Below the pieces are notes generated by a model. That model was not told where the DNA came from and ran no database searches. It saw only the letters and a list, made by a program, of their open reading frames with translations. DNA of 45,379 nt from an uncultured Pseudomonadota bacterium (lineage in GTDB: Bacteria > Pseudomonadota > Gammaproteobacteria > Ga0077536): assembly GCA_903825645.1 (NCBI GenBank), contig CAIKBL010000055.1, forward strand, positions 1 to 45,379, in the 5' to 3' direction. Shown here piece by piece: positions 24,470-35,398 of this stretch. Both the position numbers and the translations under genes were made by a program. Every line of letters begins with the position of its first letter. Within the stretch, counting starts at the first letter, position 1.

Positions 24470-25348
24470 ATGAATACGGTTATGCGACTAGGCTATCTAG
24501 GATTTGAGGTGAGCGACGTGGACGCTTGGGAGGCGTTCGGGGTGGATTTGGTCGGTTGGCAGGGTGAGCGGCAGACGCCTTCGTTGTTGACGGCGCGTAC
24601 CGATACGCAGGCACGGCGCTTGTTTTTCCACCAGGGTAGTCGGGACGATTTGATCTTCGCCGGCTGGGAAGTGGCGGATGAAGCCGTATTGCGAGATATC
24701 GGACGTCAACTCACGGAAGCCGGTTTTGCGGTGACTGAGGGCAGCTTGGCGGAGGTACAGGAACGCGGGGTGGAAGCGCTCGTTCGTTTCACCGATCGGG
24801 CCGGCAATCCGCTCGAGCTGTTTTGCGCGCCGATGATCGCGTCAGCGCCCTGTTCAACACCGTTGCAGTCACAAGGGTTCGTAGCAGGCAGCAAGGGGCT
24901 AGGCCACTATGTGGCAGGCCATCCCGATCTGGCGGCAGCCCGCGCGCTCTATTGCGACATTCTGGGCATGCGGATCAGTGATTACATTCTCATCCCGACG
25001 CCGGACGGCGGTTCGGTTCGAGCCATGTTCCTGCATTGCAACACTCGACACCATTCCGTTGCGTTAGTCGATGCATCGTTGCCCCACAAGATTGATCACT
25101 TTTGTCTCCAAATGCAGGCTTTTCAGGATTTGGGGTTGGCTCACGACCGTTTCGTGGCCTCCCGTTACGCGATTCGTAACTCCCTTGGCCAACATCCGAA
25201 CGACCTGGGCGTCTCGTTCTATGCGGCCACGCCGTCACGGATCTCGGTCGAAATCAGCTGGTCGGACTTCGAACTTGAGGAAGCAGGATGGACGACCCGA
25301 ACCTTTGATCGCACTAGTCTCTGGGGACATCACCCGCCGGCAAAATGA
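24470..25348 (+). CDS. Type I extradiol ring-cleavage dioxygenase (BphC-like)
   Basis: 292 residues made of two vicinal-oxygen-chelate modules. The Fe(II) ligands fall almost exactly where BphC of Burkholderia xenovorans has them: His146 (GLGHYV), His210 (KIDHF) and Glu261 (ISVEISW); His195 (TRHHSVAL) matches the catalytic His. The enzyme opens catechol-type rings next to the hydroxyl groups; bicyclic or steroid-type catechols are common substrates of this branch. GGGAG lies 8 nt before the ATG. It is divergent from the FAD monooxygenase operon, consistent with successive steps under common control. Confidence 0.9.
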   Translation: MNTVMRLGYLGFEVSDVDAWEAFGVDLVGWQGERQTPSLLTARTDTQARRLFFHQGSRDDLIFAGWEVADEAVLRDIGRQLTEAGFAVTEGSLAEVQERGVEALVRFTDRAGNPLELFCAPMIASAPCSTPLQSQGFVAGSKGLGHYVAGHPDLAAARALYCDILGMRISDYILIPTPDGGSVRAMFLHCNTRHHSVALVDASLPHKIDHFCLQMQAFQDLGLAHDRFVASRYAIRNSLGQHPNDLGVSFYAATPSRISVEISWSDFELEEAGWTTRTFDRTSLWGHHPPAK

Positions 25349-26439
25349 TTCGTGCGGCCGCGATCTGGGGCCTATCGGACAGCCTTTGAAGGTAGATGTC
25401 GTGTCTTGAGCATGTCAATTCGTAGTGGGCTTTAATACTTTTAATATCAGATATCCTCATTAACTTATTAAAAATTATAAATAAAACAAAAATATTAATG
25501 TGACATCTTAGGATTGGGCGGGGCATGCTGTCGCCGCAGGATTTATCGTCCGTCGTGCATCATGGGACGGCATTGTCGGCCCATGATGCACGCGTTCACG
25601 TGGCAAGGCGGTCGCGCTTGGGACGAACGCGCGAAACAGGCGATGCGCCCGGCGGGGCGCTAAAGATCGGATCGCATCAGCGGGCGCGCGCACGTTATCG
25701 CCGAGCGTTCGTCGAGCCGAGTCTGTGGGTTTCGATGTTCAGCAACCAGCCGCACCTACCGAGCGACGTTTCACCGCGCGCGTCGGTGATTAGACCCTGA
25801 CGAGTCGAGCAACCGTCGGGATCTGCGGGATTGGGCTTGACGGTCCTTGTCAGGTGCCCAGCGGGCGGCGCCTACCCGTCGCGACGCTTGCCACGCCGGG
25901 ACCTTTTATTACGTGGCGCAGGATGACGCCGTACCGGTGTGGGGTCGGGCGCCCCCATGTAGTCTTAATGCTGCGCCGCCGTCGTTGACGTCCCGCTGAG
26001 CCCGAACACACACGCTTTTGCGGTCGGCATTAGCCCCGTCATTCATGGGCCATTCTATGGCAGGCCCGTCGTGAGTCTGGCCGGGATAGTGCAAGGCAAT
26101 GCCGGAGCCATCGAAGGACAAGCTTGCTGCCCCTATCATCGGCTGCACTGCTCAGGGCAAGCCCGGATCTGAGCAGACGACGCTCACACGAGTCCTTCAT
26201 TCCTTATGATATCGTGGTTGTCTGTAGAATAGGGCGCGGCCCGCACGACCGGGTATGTCACCGGCGCAGCGGCGTTATGAGCCTGTTCAGTCGAGATGTG
26301 GCTAACTTCCCAGCTTGCCTCAGGCGTCGCGCCTGCTTTGTCTACCGCCAGCATGACTTATGGTGTCCTGTACTCGCCTGTCGATGGTGCGCTGCGGCGG
26401 ACCGACATTTGCGAGTCAGGAGCGCTTCGGAGCCCTGAA
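25349..26439. other. Long gene-poor stretch with a 13-bp inverted repeat
   Basis: About 1.1 kb without a supported gene. It starts with a strongly AT-rich block (about 25425-25505) that stands out from the GC-rich surroundings, then contains a 13-bp inverted repeat (25554-25592). The rest is GC-rich with short open frames lacking motifs. The efflux operon promoter should lie near 26200-26430, but I cannot place a confident -35/-10 pair. Confidence 0.5.
25554..25592. repeat. Perfect 13-bp inverted repeat
   Basis: Arms CGTGCATCATGGG (25554-25566) and CCCATGATGCACG (25580-25592) enclose 13 nt. No T-run follows on either strand, so a simple terminator is unlikely. It could be a regulator site, a stable RNA hairpin or the end of a decayed element. 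Confidence 0.6.
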
Positions 26440-27729
26440 TTGCAGTCTATAAAAAGTATTAGCGTCATCGTGGTGTGTGTGATTCTCGCCGGTTGGGGCG
26501 CGACTATCCTACGGCCCCGATTGTTTGGCGAGGGAGCATCGTCTCCGCCGCGTGGCGAGTCTCGTGTACCGGGCGCCTCGATAGTTCCGGTCTCCGCAGT
26601 GCCGGTGCGTCGAGGCGAAATGAAAGTCACTATCGACGCTCTGGGAACGGTAATCCCCGTATCGACAGTGCTGGTTCGTTCGCGGGTCGACGGCGAGCTC
26701 ATACGTCTCCATTTCCGCGAAGGACAGCTCGTCAAAGCGGGCGAACTGCTCGCGGAATTGGATCCGCGTCCTTACCAGGCAGCCTACGATCAGGCGTCCG
26801 GCCAACTCAAAAGGGATGAAGCCCTGCTCAATGTGGCACGGTTGGATGCCCGGCGTTATCGAGAGCTTCTGGCCGAAGACGCGATCGCCGCGCAACAGGT
26901 TGAAGATCAGGATTGGCTAGTCAGGCAGGATGAAGGGATCGTGGCGATGGACAGGGGGGCGGTGGCCACCGCCCATGTACAGTTGGACTACACACGGATC
27001 ACCTCTCCGATCACGGGGCGCGTGGGTCTGCGTCAGGTGGATGTTGGGAACATTGTCCATGCGGCCGATGCCGGCGGCCTGGTGGTGGTGACGACGCTCG
27101 AGCCCATCACGATCGTCTTTTCCATTCCGTCCGAAACATTACCGGGTGTCCTCGAGCAGTTGCGGGTCGGACACACGCTGCGCGTGCTCGCGTTTGATCG
27201 TGCAGGCAAGACGTTGCTGGCGACGGGACACTTGCTCGCGCTCGACAATCAAATCGATATTGCGACCGCCATGCTCAAGCTAAAGGCCGAATTCGAGAAC
27301 CACGATCGGCGCCTGTTCCCCAACCAGTTCGTCAATATCAAGCTTGAAGTAGATACCCGCCGTGACGTGTTGCTGATCCCGCAAGGCGCGGTCCAGAACG
27401 GACAGAACGGCACCTTTGTTTATACCCTCAACCAAGCCGACATCGTCTCCTTACGTCCGGTCGTACTCGGCCCGAGTGACGAGCAGGCCAGCGTCGTGGA
27501 ATCGGGCCTCCAGAGTGATGAATGGGTGATCACCGAAGGCGTTGACCGCCTCCACGAGGGTAGCAAAGTTCAGCGGGCAGCGCCCCAGGACACCGCCAAT
27601 TCGCCCTCTAGCGCGCCTCCCAAAGAGGGCAGGGAAGATACGAACGGGCATGATAAAGCGCACCGTGGTGGGAACGAGCATGGTAAAGCGCGGCATGGGC
27701 GAGACAAAGCACAAGACGCTGCTGCCTGA
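26440..27729 (+). CDS. mdtA: RND efflux periplasmic adaptor (MdtA-like)
   Basis: 429 residues from TTG 26440, which has GGAG 7 nt upstream; the frame stays open further upstream (an ATG gives MTYGVLYSP), but the chosen start puts the membrane anchor [17 protein letters not shown] at the N-terminus, as in MdtA. The lipoyl/hairpin region ([38 protein letters not shown]), coiled coil, beta-barrel ([21 protein letters not shown]) and membrane-proximal domains follow in order. The C-terminus has an unusual His/Lys/Asp-rich tail of about 45 residues. It links the two downstream RND pumps to the outer-membrane channel. Confidence 0.9.
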   Translation: MQSIKSISVIVVCVILAGWGATILRPRLFGEGASSPPRGESRVPGASIVPVSAVPVRRGEMKVTIDALGTVIPVSTVLVRSRVDGELIRLHFREGQLVKAGELLAELDPRPYQAAYDQASGQLKRDEALLNVARLDARRYRELLAEDAIAAQQVEDQDWLVRQDEGIVAMDRGAVATAHVQLDYTRITSPITGRVGLRQVDVGNIVHAADAGGLVVVTTLEPITIVFSIPSETLPGVLEQLRVGHTLRVLAFDRAGKTLLATGHLLALDNQIDIATAMLKLKAEFENHDRRLFPNQFVNIKLEVDTRRDVLLIPQGAVQNGQNGTFVYTLNQADIVSLRPVVLGPSDEQASVVESGLQSDEWVITEGVDRLHEGSKVQRAAPQDTANSPSSAPPKEGREDTNGHDKAHRGGNEHGKARHGRDKAQDAAA

Positions 27730-27746
27730 GTGCGGGCGATTACCCT

Positions 27747-30700
27747 GTGAATCCGTCTCGAATCTTTATCCTGAGACCTATCGCGACGTCGCTCGTCATG
27801 GTCGCGATCCTGCTTTCCGGGCTGCTCGCCTATCGACTTTTGCCAGTGGCCGCGCTTCCGCAGGTCGATTTTCCGACCATCGAGATCATGACGCTGTACC
27901 CGGGCGCCAGCCCGCAGGTCACGGCGTCGGCCATTACCGCACCGCTTGAACACCAGCTCGGCCAGATGCCGGGACTGAAACAAATGTTGTCCACCAGCTC
28001 CGGGGGCGCATCCGTCATCACGCTCCAGTTCGGGCTGGATCTCCGTCTGGGCGTTGCCGAGCAAGAGGTACAAGCGGCGATCAACGCCGCGACCAGTTTG
28101 CTGCCACAAGACCTGCCGATGCCACCGGTCTATCACAAGATCAATCCGGCTGACGCACCGATTCTGACGCTCGGGATCACGTCTAGCACGTTGGCGCTGC
28201 CGAAGGTACATGAACTGATTGACACCCGTGTTCTACAAAAACTTTCCGAGGTCTCGGGCGTCGGATTTGTAAGTGTGGATGGCGGACAGCGACCTGCGGT
28301 CCGCGTGCAGCTGAATCCCGCAGCGCTCGCGGCTAGCGGGCTTAATCTGGAGGATGTGCGGACCGCGATTAGCGCCGCCAATGTCAATTTGCCGAAGGGC
28401 AGTTTTGACGGCCCGTCGCGCGCCTCCACGCTCAATGCGAATGATCAAATGTATAACGCAGAGCAGTATCGGCGACTTGTGATCGCTTATTCAAACGGCG
28501 CGCCGCTGCGGTTGAGCGATGTCGCGAGCGTCGTGGATGGGGCGGAGAATACGCAGCTAGCGGCATGGTCAGGACTGACCCCGGCGCTCGTACTGAACAT
28601 CCGACGTCAACCAGATGCCAATGCCATCGCGACGGTCGATCGCATTCGGGCGATCTTGCCAAAACTGATCGCGACGCTACCCGGCGCAATCGACGTCCAG
28701 ATCTTGACCGACCGGACCACCACCATCCGGGCGTCGGTCCACGATGCGGGCCGAGATCTGTTGTGCTCGGTCGGATTGGTAGTGCTCGTTATCTTTCTTT
28801 TCTTACGCAATGCCCCGGCGACGCTTATTCCGAGTGTTGCCATTCCACTGTCGTTGGTCGGTACTTTCGGGGGAATGTACCTGTTCGGGTTTGGTCTGAA
28901 CAACATGACGCTGATGGCGCTGACCATCGCGACCGGGTTCGTCGTCGATGACGCGATCGTCATGATCGAGAATATCGCGCGCCATGTTGAAGGCGGCGCC
29001 TCGCCCCTAGAGGCGTCCCTGAACGGCTCCGCGCAGATAGGATTTACGATCATCTCTCTCACGATTTCGCTCGTCGCGGTGCTCATCCCCCTGCTGTTCA
29101 TGCGGGATGTGGTCGGGCGATTGTTCTTCGAATTCGCCTGTACCCTCGCCATGGCGATTTTTGTCTCAGCGTTCCTTTCGCTGACACTGGTGCCTGCCTT
29201 GTGCGCAAAATTCTTGCCCGTCGGTGGCCACCGGACGCGCGCCGAGCGGCTGGCGCAAAAAGGACTATTCGGTCGCGTGACAACGATGTACGGGCGGCAG
29301 CTTGACTGGGTGCTCGATCGTCAAGGGGCGACTATCCTCGTGGCGGTGGGGCTGCTGCTACTCACGATCGGGCTCTATTTTATCGTCCCAAAGGGTTTCT
29401 TCCCGGTCCAGGATACAGGCGTTATCCAAGGCATTACGGAGGCGCCACAGGCGATTTCCTTTCCGGCGATGACCGAGCGCACCCTCGCCCTAACCCGTAT
29501 TGTCCTGGCCGATCCAGCGGTCGAGAGTCTGTCATCCTTTATTGGCGTCGATGGGGAGAATCCCACGCTGAATAGTGGCCGCTTTCTCATCAATCTGAAG
29601 TCACGCGAATCTCGCGTGGACTCGATGCTCGAGATCATCCATCGCTTGCAGCGGGCCCTCGCGCAGGTCGAGGGTATCGCGACATTCCTGCAGCCTGTGC
29701 AAGATCTGACGGTCGAGAACCGGGTGGGGCGTAGCCAATACCAACTCACGCTGCAATGTCCCGATCAGGCAACCCTTTCGCATTGGATTCCGCTGATTCT
29801 CGCGCGACTCCGGCAGCTACCCCAGCTGACTGGGGTAGCTTCTGATCTGCAAGATGAGGGAAAAATTGCCTATCTCGAGGTCGATCGCGATATGGCAAGT
29901 CGTCTGGGTATCACGATGGCGGCGATTGACAACGTCCTCTACAACGCTTTCAGCCAGCGCTTCGTGTCGACGATTTTTACGCAAAGCAGCATCTATCGAG
30001 TCGTCCTTGAAGTGAAACCCGAGTCGCAGCAAGGACTCGGCGCACTGGACGGAGTGCGTCTGGTGAGCAGCACCGGTAACTCGGTGCCGCTCAGCGCACT
30101 CGCGCATGTCGTTGAGAAACGCGGGCTGCTCGCGATCAATCACAGCGCCCAATTTCCCGCGACGACAATTTTTTTCAACCTTTCGCCAGGTGCATCGCTG
30201 GGAGATGCGGTGGCGCAGATTAAAAGCGTGATTGCCGATCTTGATTTGCCCCCTGACGTTGAGCCCGCGTTTCAGGGCGCAGCATCTGCTTTCCAGGCGT
30301 CACTCTCCAGCACGGTCTGGCTCATCCTCGCGGCAATCGTCGTGATGTACATCGTGCTCGGTGTGCTTTACGAGAGTTACATCCACCCGGTGACTATACT
30401 CTCGACGCTGCCGTCGGCAGGCGTGGGTGCGCTTCTGGCCTTACTTATCTCGCGGACGGAACTCGGGATTGTCGGCATCATTGGCATCGTGTTGTTGATC
30501 GGGATCGTGAAAAAGAACGCGATCATGATGATCGATTTCGCGCTGCTCGCTGAGCGCCAATTCGGGAAATCACCCCGAGAGGCCATCCACTCGGCCTGTC
30601 TGCTGCGGTTGCGCCCAATCTTGATGACGACTTTTGCGGCGCTGTTTGCGGCATTACCCCTGATGTTGGGGAGTGGTACGGGATCCGAGCTCCGGCAGCC

Positions 30701-30845
30701 CCTCGGACTGACCATGGTGGGCGGACTGTTATTCAGTCAACTCTTTACGCTTTTTACGACGCCGGTGATCTATCTGGCTTTCGATCGGCTGGTCCGACAT
30801 CGGCATAAGCGATCCGCAGTCTTGCCGATGGGCCACGGCGAATGA
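27747..30845 (+). CDS. mdtB: RND efflux inner-membrane pump (MdtB-like)
   Basis: 1,032 residues, standard for hydrophobe/amphiphile RND pumps, with 12 membrane segments and two large periplasmic loops. Family features include [20 protein letters not shown] at the N-terminus, [13 protein letters not shown] in TM4 (the Asp-Asp proton relay) and [18 protein letters not shown] in TM10 (the relay Lys). It probably forms a heteromer with the next gene product, as MdtB does with MdtC. It starts with GTG 17 nt after the adaptor and overlaps the next gene by 4 nt (ATGA). No substrate can be deduced; bile-salt, novobiocin and solvent-like compounds are typical. Confidence 0.92.
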   Translation: MNPSRIFILRPIATSLVMVAILLSGLLAYRLLPVAALPQVDFPTIEIMTLYPGASPQVTASAITAPLEHQLGQMPGLKQMLSTSSGGASVITLQFGLDLRLGVAEQEVQAAINAATSLLPQDLPMPPVYHKINPADAPILTLGITSSTLALPKVHELIDTRVLQKLSEVSGVGFVSVDGGQRPAVRVQLNPAALAASGLNLEDVRTAISAANVNLPKGSFDGPSRASTLNANDQMYNAEQYRRLVIAYSNGAPLRLSDVASVVDGAENTQLAAWSGLTPALVLNIRRQPDANAIATVDRIRAILPKLIATLPGAIDVQILTDRTTTIRASVHDAGRDLLCSVGLVVLVIFLFLRNAPATLIPSVAIPLSLVGTFGGMYLFGFGLNNMTLMALTIATGFVVDDAIVMIENIARHVEGGASPLEASLNGSAQIGFTIISLTISLVAVLIPLLFMRDVVGRLFFEFACTLAMAIFVSAFLSLTLVPALCAKFLPVGGHRTRAERLAQKGLFGRVTTMYGRQLDWVLDRQGATILVAVGLLLLTIGLYFIVPKGFFPVQDTGVIQGITEAPQAISFPAMTERTLALTRIVLADPAVESLSSFIGVDGENPTLNSGRFLINLKSRESRVDSMLEIIHRLQRALAQVEGIATFLQPVQDLTVENRVGRSQYQLTLQCPDQATLSHWIPLILARLRQLPQLTGVASDLQDEGKIAYLEVDRDMASRLGITMAAIDNVLYNAFSQRFVSTIFTQSSIYRVVLEVKPESQQGLGALDGVRLVSSTGNSVPLSALAHVVEKRGLLAINHSAQFPATTIFFNLSPGASLGDAVAQIKSVIADLDLPPDVEPAFQGAASAFQASLSSTVWLILAAIVVMYIVLGVLYESYIHPVTILSTLPSAGVGALLALLISRTELGIVGIIGIVLLIGIVKKNAIMMIDFALLAERQFGKSPREAIHSACLLRLRPILMTTFAALFAALPLMLGSGTGSELRQPLGLTMVGGLLFSQLFTLFTTPVIYLAFDRLVRHRHKRSAVLPMGHGE

Positions 30846-33800
30846 ATTTCGTCGACGTTTTTATTGCCCGACCGGTAGGCACGGCGCTGTTGACGCTTGG
30901 CGTGGCGATTGCGGGGATCCTCTGTTTTTGCCTACTGCCTGTGACACCCCTGCCACAGGTCGATTTTCCGACGATTATGGTGTCGGCAAGTTTGCCTGGT
31001 GCCAGTCCGGAAAACATGGCGGCAACGGTCGCAGCGCCACTTGAACGTACGCTGGGCGAAATCGCCGGTGTCAATGAGATGACCTCGACCAGCGCCCTTG
31101 GCAGCACCACCATCGTGCTGCAGTTTGACCTCAGCCGAAAAATCGACGGTGCGGCCAACGATGTTCAGGCGGGGATTAACGCGGCATTGGCGCTTCTGCC
31201 TGCCGGCCTGCCGATCAATCCCAGTTATCGGAAGGTCAATCCGGCGGATGCGCCCATCATGCTGCTCTCGCTCACCTCGAACGTCCTGACGCAGGGCGAG
31301 CTCTACGATCTCGCTTCGAGTCGCCTGGGGCAGCGCCTATCCCAAGTCGCCGGGGTAGGGCAGGTGACGGTGGGCGGCAGTGCACTACCGGCGGTACGGG
31401 TGCGGGTGAACCCGCGGGCATTGAGCAATCTCGGCCTCGGCATTGAAGATGTGCGCACGGCCATCGCCACGGCCAACGTCAATACGCCTAAGGGTGCGCT
31501 GGCGGATTCGGCGCACCGCTGGCAAATCGAAGCCAACGACCAGTTGAACACTGCCCGTGATTATCGACCCGTCATCATCCGGTACCTTCACGGCAGTCCG
31601 GTTCGCTTAGGCGATGTGGCGGATGTGACTGATTCGGTACAGGACGTGCGTAATGCCGGTTTCGTAAAGGGCGAGACAGCCGTACTGCTAGTGCTGAATC
31701 GGCAGCCCGGCGCTAATATCATTGAAGTAGTCGAACGGATCCGCGCACTCGTGCCGGTGTTACGCGGCATGATACCGGCGACCGCGGAGCTGTCTATCGT
31801 GATGGACCGGACGCCGACAATCCGAGCCTCGCTCCGCGAGGTGGAGATCTCCCTCGTCATCGCAACCTTACTGGTGGTTGCGGTCATCTACGTGTTTTTG
31901 CGGAACGGCCATGCGGCGCTTATCCCAACCGTCGGGGTCACGGTGTCGCTGCTGGCAAGCTTTATTGTGATGTATCTCGCGAAGTTCAGTCTGAACACGA
32001 TTTCGTTAATGGCGCTGACCGTCTCGACCGGTTTCGTGGTAGATGACATGGTCGTCGTGATGGAAAACTGTGCACGTCATGTGGAAGCCGGTATGGATGC
32101 CGTGGAGGCTGCACGTCGTGGCGCACGGGATGTCAGTTTCACGGTGATCTCGATGAGTGTCTCGCTCGTGGCCGTATTTCTGCCAATTCTCCTCATGGGG
32201 GGGCTCATCGGACGAATGTTGCGGGAGTTCTCCGTAACGCTTGCCGCAGCGGTCTTGGCCTCGCTGGTGGTCTCGCTGACCACGACGCCCATGATGTGTG
32301 CGCGTTTGTTGCGTCCCGAGTACGCGCGTACAAACCATGGCTGGTTTCTCCGGCTTACCGAGCAGATTTATGACCGCAGTCTTGCGTTTTACGAGGAGAG
32401 TCTCGATTGGGCGCTGCGGCATCGTCGAAGCGTGGTCGTTATTTTCTTCGCGACCCTCGCATTCAATATCTATCTCTACATTCATGTGCCGAAAAGCTTC
32501 ATGCCGGAACAAGATACCGGGCGACTATCCGGCTATTTTCAGGCTGATCAGGGCATTTCTTTCACAGCGACCCGCGACAAGCTTCTCGAGATGCTGGCGA
32601 TCGTGAATCGCGATCCTGCGGTGGAGACCGCGATGGGGGTGGTGGGCGGACAACGCGCGGGCGGACAGGTGTTCGTGGTCTTGAAACCTCTCGCGCAACG
32701 CCACATGACCGCGAACGCCGTCATTGCTCGCCTGCGTCCACAGCTGGCGCATATCCCGGGCGTTATTCTTTATCTGCAACCAGTGCAGGATATTCGCTTC
32801 GGCGGACGTTCGGCCAATGCGCTTTATCAGTACACGCTGCAGGCCCCGAGCGTGGAGGAGCTCCGCACTTGGGCACCTAAAGTTCTGGCCATGATGCAGA
32901 AGCTGCCGTCACTGGTCGATGCCAATTCAGATCAGCAGGAACATGCGGTTGAAGTGTACCTCTCAGTGAATCGGGATATGCTGGCCCGCCTCGGCGTCGT
33001 CGAACGGGATATTGATAACGCGCTCAACGATTTTTTTGGGCAGCGCCTTGTGTCAACTATCTACGCGGCCCAAAACCAATACCGGGTCGTACTCGAGGCG
33101 GGAACGGATTTCACGCAGAGCCCGGAATCGCTGCAAGATCTCTACGTGAAGACGCCAACGGGTCTGCAGGTACCGCTGCTCCAATTAAGCAGCAGCAAGA
33201 TGGGGGCGACGCCGTTATCCGTCAATCATCAGGGCCTGCTGGCCGCGACAACGCTGTCCTTTAATCTGCCCCCCGGGGTGCCCATGTCACAGGCAACGTT
33301 GGCACTCGAAGCTGGGATGGCGAAACTGCACATGCCGACCACTGTGCAGGGATCGTTCCAGGGTACCGCGAAGGTTTTTCAAGAGTCCCTCGACAGTCAG
33401 GTACTACTCATCATCGCGGCTTTGATCACCGTCTACGTTGTCCTGGGCATGCTCTATGAGAGCTACATTCATCCCTTGACGATTCTCTCGACGTTGCCGT
33501 CCGCAGGGGTCGGCGCCATTCTGGCACTCGAATTCTGCCGGATGGATTTCAGCATCATCGCCATGATTGGGGTTGTTCTGCTGATTGGGATCGTGAAAAA
33601 AAATGCCATCATGATGATTGACTTTGCGCAGCAGAGTCGGCGGGAGCGCTCGGTCACACCGGAGCAGGCGATCCGTGAGGCGTGCGTGCATCGGTATCGG
33701 CCGATCCTGATGACCACCGTGGCGGCCTTGCTGGGCGCATTACCATTGGCCATTGGTTTCGGCGATGGGGCCGAGCTGCGCCAGCCACTCGGCGTGTCGA

Positions 33801-33934
33801 TCGTTGGTGGTCTCGCCCTCAGTCAGTTACTGACGCTATATACCACCCCGGTGATTTATCTCTATCTGGACGCTTTCGGACGTTGGCTGCGCGAAAGGCT
33901 GACCGTTGTCCGCTTGCGGAGTGCGCCTAAATGA
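30842..33934 (+). CDS. mdtC: RND efflux inner-membrane pump (MdtC-like)
   Basis: 1,030 residues, paralogous to the preceding gene. It opens with [20 protein letters not shown] and has [13 protein letters not shown] (TM4 Asp residues), the large porter loops and [20 protein letters not shown] (TM10 Lys). Overlap with mdtB-like upstream and the outer-membrane factor gene downstream is 4 nt in each case, so the proteins are probably made in fixed proportion. The pair of adjacent, non-identical RND genes is the hallmark of the MdtBC type. Confidence 0.92.
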   Translation: MNFVDVFIARPVGTALLTLGVAIAGILCFCLLPVTPLPQVDFPTIMVSASLPGASPENMAATVAAPLERTLGEIAGVNEMTSTSALGSTTIVLQFDLSRKIDGAANDVQAGINAALALLPAGLPINPSYRKVNPADAPIMLLSLTSNVLTQGELYDLASSRLGQRLSQVAGVGQVTVGGSALPAVRVRVNPRALSNLGLGIEDVRTAIATANVNTPKGALADSAHRWQIEANDQLNTARDYRPVIIRYLHGSPVRLGDVADVTDSVQDVRNAGFVKGETAVLLVLNRQPGANIIEVVERIRALVPVLRGMIPATAELSIVMDRTPTIRASLREVEISLVIATLLVVAVIYVFLRNGHAALIPTVGVTVSLLASFIVMYLAKFSLNTISLMALTVSTGFVVDDMVVVMENCARHVEAGMDAVEAARRGARDVSFTVISMSVSLVAVFLPILLMGGLIGRMLREFSVTLAAAVLASLVVSLTTTPMMCARLLRPEYARTNHGWFLRLTEQIYDRSLAFYEESLDWALRHRRSVVVIFFATLAFNIYLYIHVPKSFMPEQDTGRLSGYFQADQGISFTATRDKLLEMLAIVNRDPAVETAMGVVGGQRAGGQVFVVLKPLAQRHMTANAVIARLRPQLAHIPGVILYLQPVQDIRFGGRSANALYQYTLQAPSVEELRTWAPKVLAMMQKLPSLVDANSDQQEHAVEVYLSVNRDMLARLGVVERDIDNALNDFFGQRLVSTIYAAQNQYRVVLEAGTDFTQSPESLQDLYVKTPTGLQVPLLQLSSSKMGATPLSVNHQGLLAATTLSFNLPPGVPMSQATLALEAGMAKLHMPTTVQGSFQGTAKVFQESLDSQVLLIIAALITVYVVLGMLYESYIHPLTILSTLPSAGVGAILALEFCRMDFSIIAMIGVVLLIGIVKKNAIMMIDFAQQSRRERSVTPEQAIREACVHRYRPILMTTVAALLGALPLAIGFGDGAELRQPLGVSIVGGLALSQLLTLYTTPVIYLYLDAFGRWLRERLTVVRLRSAPK

Positions 33935-35352
33935 AACACCGCCCCTCTCTGCTCTTGCTGACCGTCGCGCTCGCCGGATGCACACTCGGCCCCGACTACC
34001 AGCGACCCGCGGTGTCGATTCCACCCGCTTTCCAGGAGGCTCAGGAATGGAAACCGGCAGCGCCCGGGATGCCGGCCATCGATCCGGAGATCTGGTCGGG
34101 TTTCCATGACACTGTGCTGACAGCTTTGCTGGCGCAGGCCAGAGTAGCCAACCCCGGTGTGCAGTCAGCTGAGGCCGCGGTGCGTGCGGCGCAGGCCGTG
34201 CTCGCCGAGGCCCGCGCTGCTTATTTTCCCGTGCTGGGTGCAGGCTTTTCGGGCCTGCGGAGCGGCTCGGGTAGTACGTTTCCGGACATGACGGCCACCC
34301 ATCTTGGCGCGAACGCCAGCTGGGAGCTCGATCTTTGGGGAAGTGTTCGGCGCAGCGTTGAGGCTGGTACGGCGAATGCGGCGGCGAGCGCGACAGACTA
34401 CGCTGCGGCGATTCTGAGTACCGAGGGCACGGTGGCGCAGACCTATATGCAGTTGCGCGTGGATGAGGCCAATAAGCGGTTGCTGGAGAGCACCGTCCTG
34501 GCGTATGCCCACGCACTGGAAATCACCCGCAGCCGATATAAGGCGGGCGTAGCTTCTCGGCTGGATGTGGCCCAAGCGGAGACTTTACTGAAATCCATCC
34601 AGACTTCCGCGGTGACCATCGAAGTACAGATCCACCAGCTTCAGCATGCGCTCGCGGTCCTCGTCGGCCAGTCACCTGCCATGTTTCGGTTGGCCGCTCG
34701 CAGCACGCTGCCCGAACTGCCCATCATTCCAGCGGTACTGCCTACGCAACTCCTCGAACGCCGTCCCGATGTGTCGTCAGCAGAGCGTCGCGTGGTCGCG
34801 GCCAATGCTCAAATCGGGATCGCGGAGACCGCCTATTTTCCCGGTTTGAACCTAGCTGCCTCGGCGGGTTTTCAGGGCTCGACGTTAGCTAACCTCGGCG
34901 CGTTACCGTTTGGGATCTGGTCGGTAGGTCCTGCCCTTGCTGAAACACTCTTCGACGGGGGGCTGCGCGCCGCTCAAGTAGCGGCGGCGCGGGCGGTGTG
35001 GGAACAAAGTACCGCAGCGTATCGCCAGACGGTGCTGGCCGCTTTTCAGAACGTGGAGGACAACCTGGCGGCCTTGCGAATCGAGTCACAGGCGCTCGTG
35101 CTCGCCGATAATGCGGCATCGGCGGCGCTGCAGGCGCAGACGCTCGCGCTTAAGCAATATAAGGCCGGGACGGTCAGCTATCTGAACGTCACGACCGCTC
35201 AGACCAGCGTGCTGACTACCGCGCAGGCCGCGCTCAATATTCGCGGGCAGCGTTTAGTGGCGAGCGTGCTGCTTATTGAAGCGCTGGGTGGGGGATGGCA
35301 GGCGGCGCCAAGTCAGAGCGCGCCACCACCGGCGGCCATCCCTCGCGCGTAA
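33931..35352 (+). CDS. Outer-membrane efflux lipoprotein (NodT/OprM family)
   Basis: 473 residues. A lipobox (VALAGC) is followed by TLGPDYQRP, the typical start of NodT-type factors, then two copies of the outer-membrane efflux domain with long helices and beta-strands (TLFDGGLRAAQVAAARA in the second). It forms the trimeric TolC-like channel of the pump. The 4-nt ATGA overlap with the MdtC-like gene shows that it belongs to the same operon. The C-terminus is Ala/Pro-rich. Confidence 0.92.
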   Translation: MKHRPSLLLLTVALAGCTLGPDYQRPAVSIPPAFQEAQEWKPAAPGMPAIDPEIWSGFHDTVLTALLAQARVANPGVQSAEAAVRAAQAVLAEARAAYFPVLGAGFSGLRSGSGSTFPDMTATHLGANASWELDLWGSVRRSVEAGTANAAASATDYAAAILSTEGTVAQTYMQLRVDEANKRLLESTVLAYAHALEITRSRYKAGVASRLDVAQAETLLKSIQTSAVTIEVQIHQLQHALAVLVGQSPAMFRLAARSTLPELPIIPAVLPTQLLERRPDVSSAERRVVAANAQIGIAETAYFPGLNLAASAGFQGSTLANLGALPFGIWSVGPALAETLFDGGLRAAQVAAARAVWEQSTAAYRQTVLAAFQNVEDNLAALRIESQALVLADNAASAALQAQTLALKQYKAGTVSYLNVTTAQTSVLTTAQAALNIRGQRLVASVLLIEALGGGWQAAPSQSAPPPAAIPRA

Positions 35353-35377
35353 GCGCGCGGGATACGGCGCACGGCGT

Positions 35378-35398
35378 TAGCGAAAGGACCGTTCGCTA
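35378..35398. terminator. Hairpin between convergent genes
   Basis: TAGCGAA/TTCGCTA arms (7 bp) around 7 nt, overlapping the stop of the Rieske gene. There is no T-run. It could help separate the efflux operon from the convergent Rieske gene, but evidence is weak. Confidence 0.25.
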
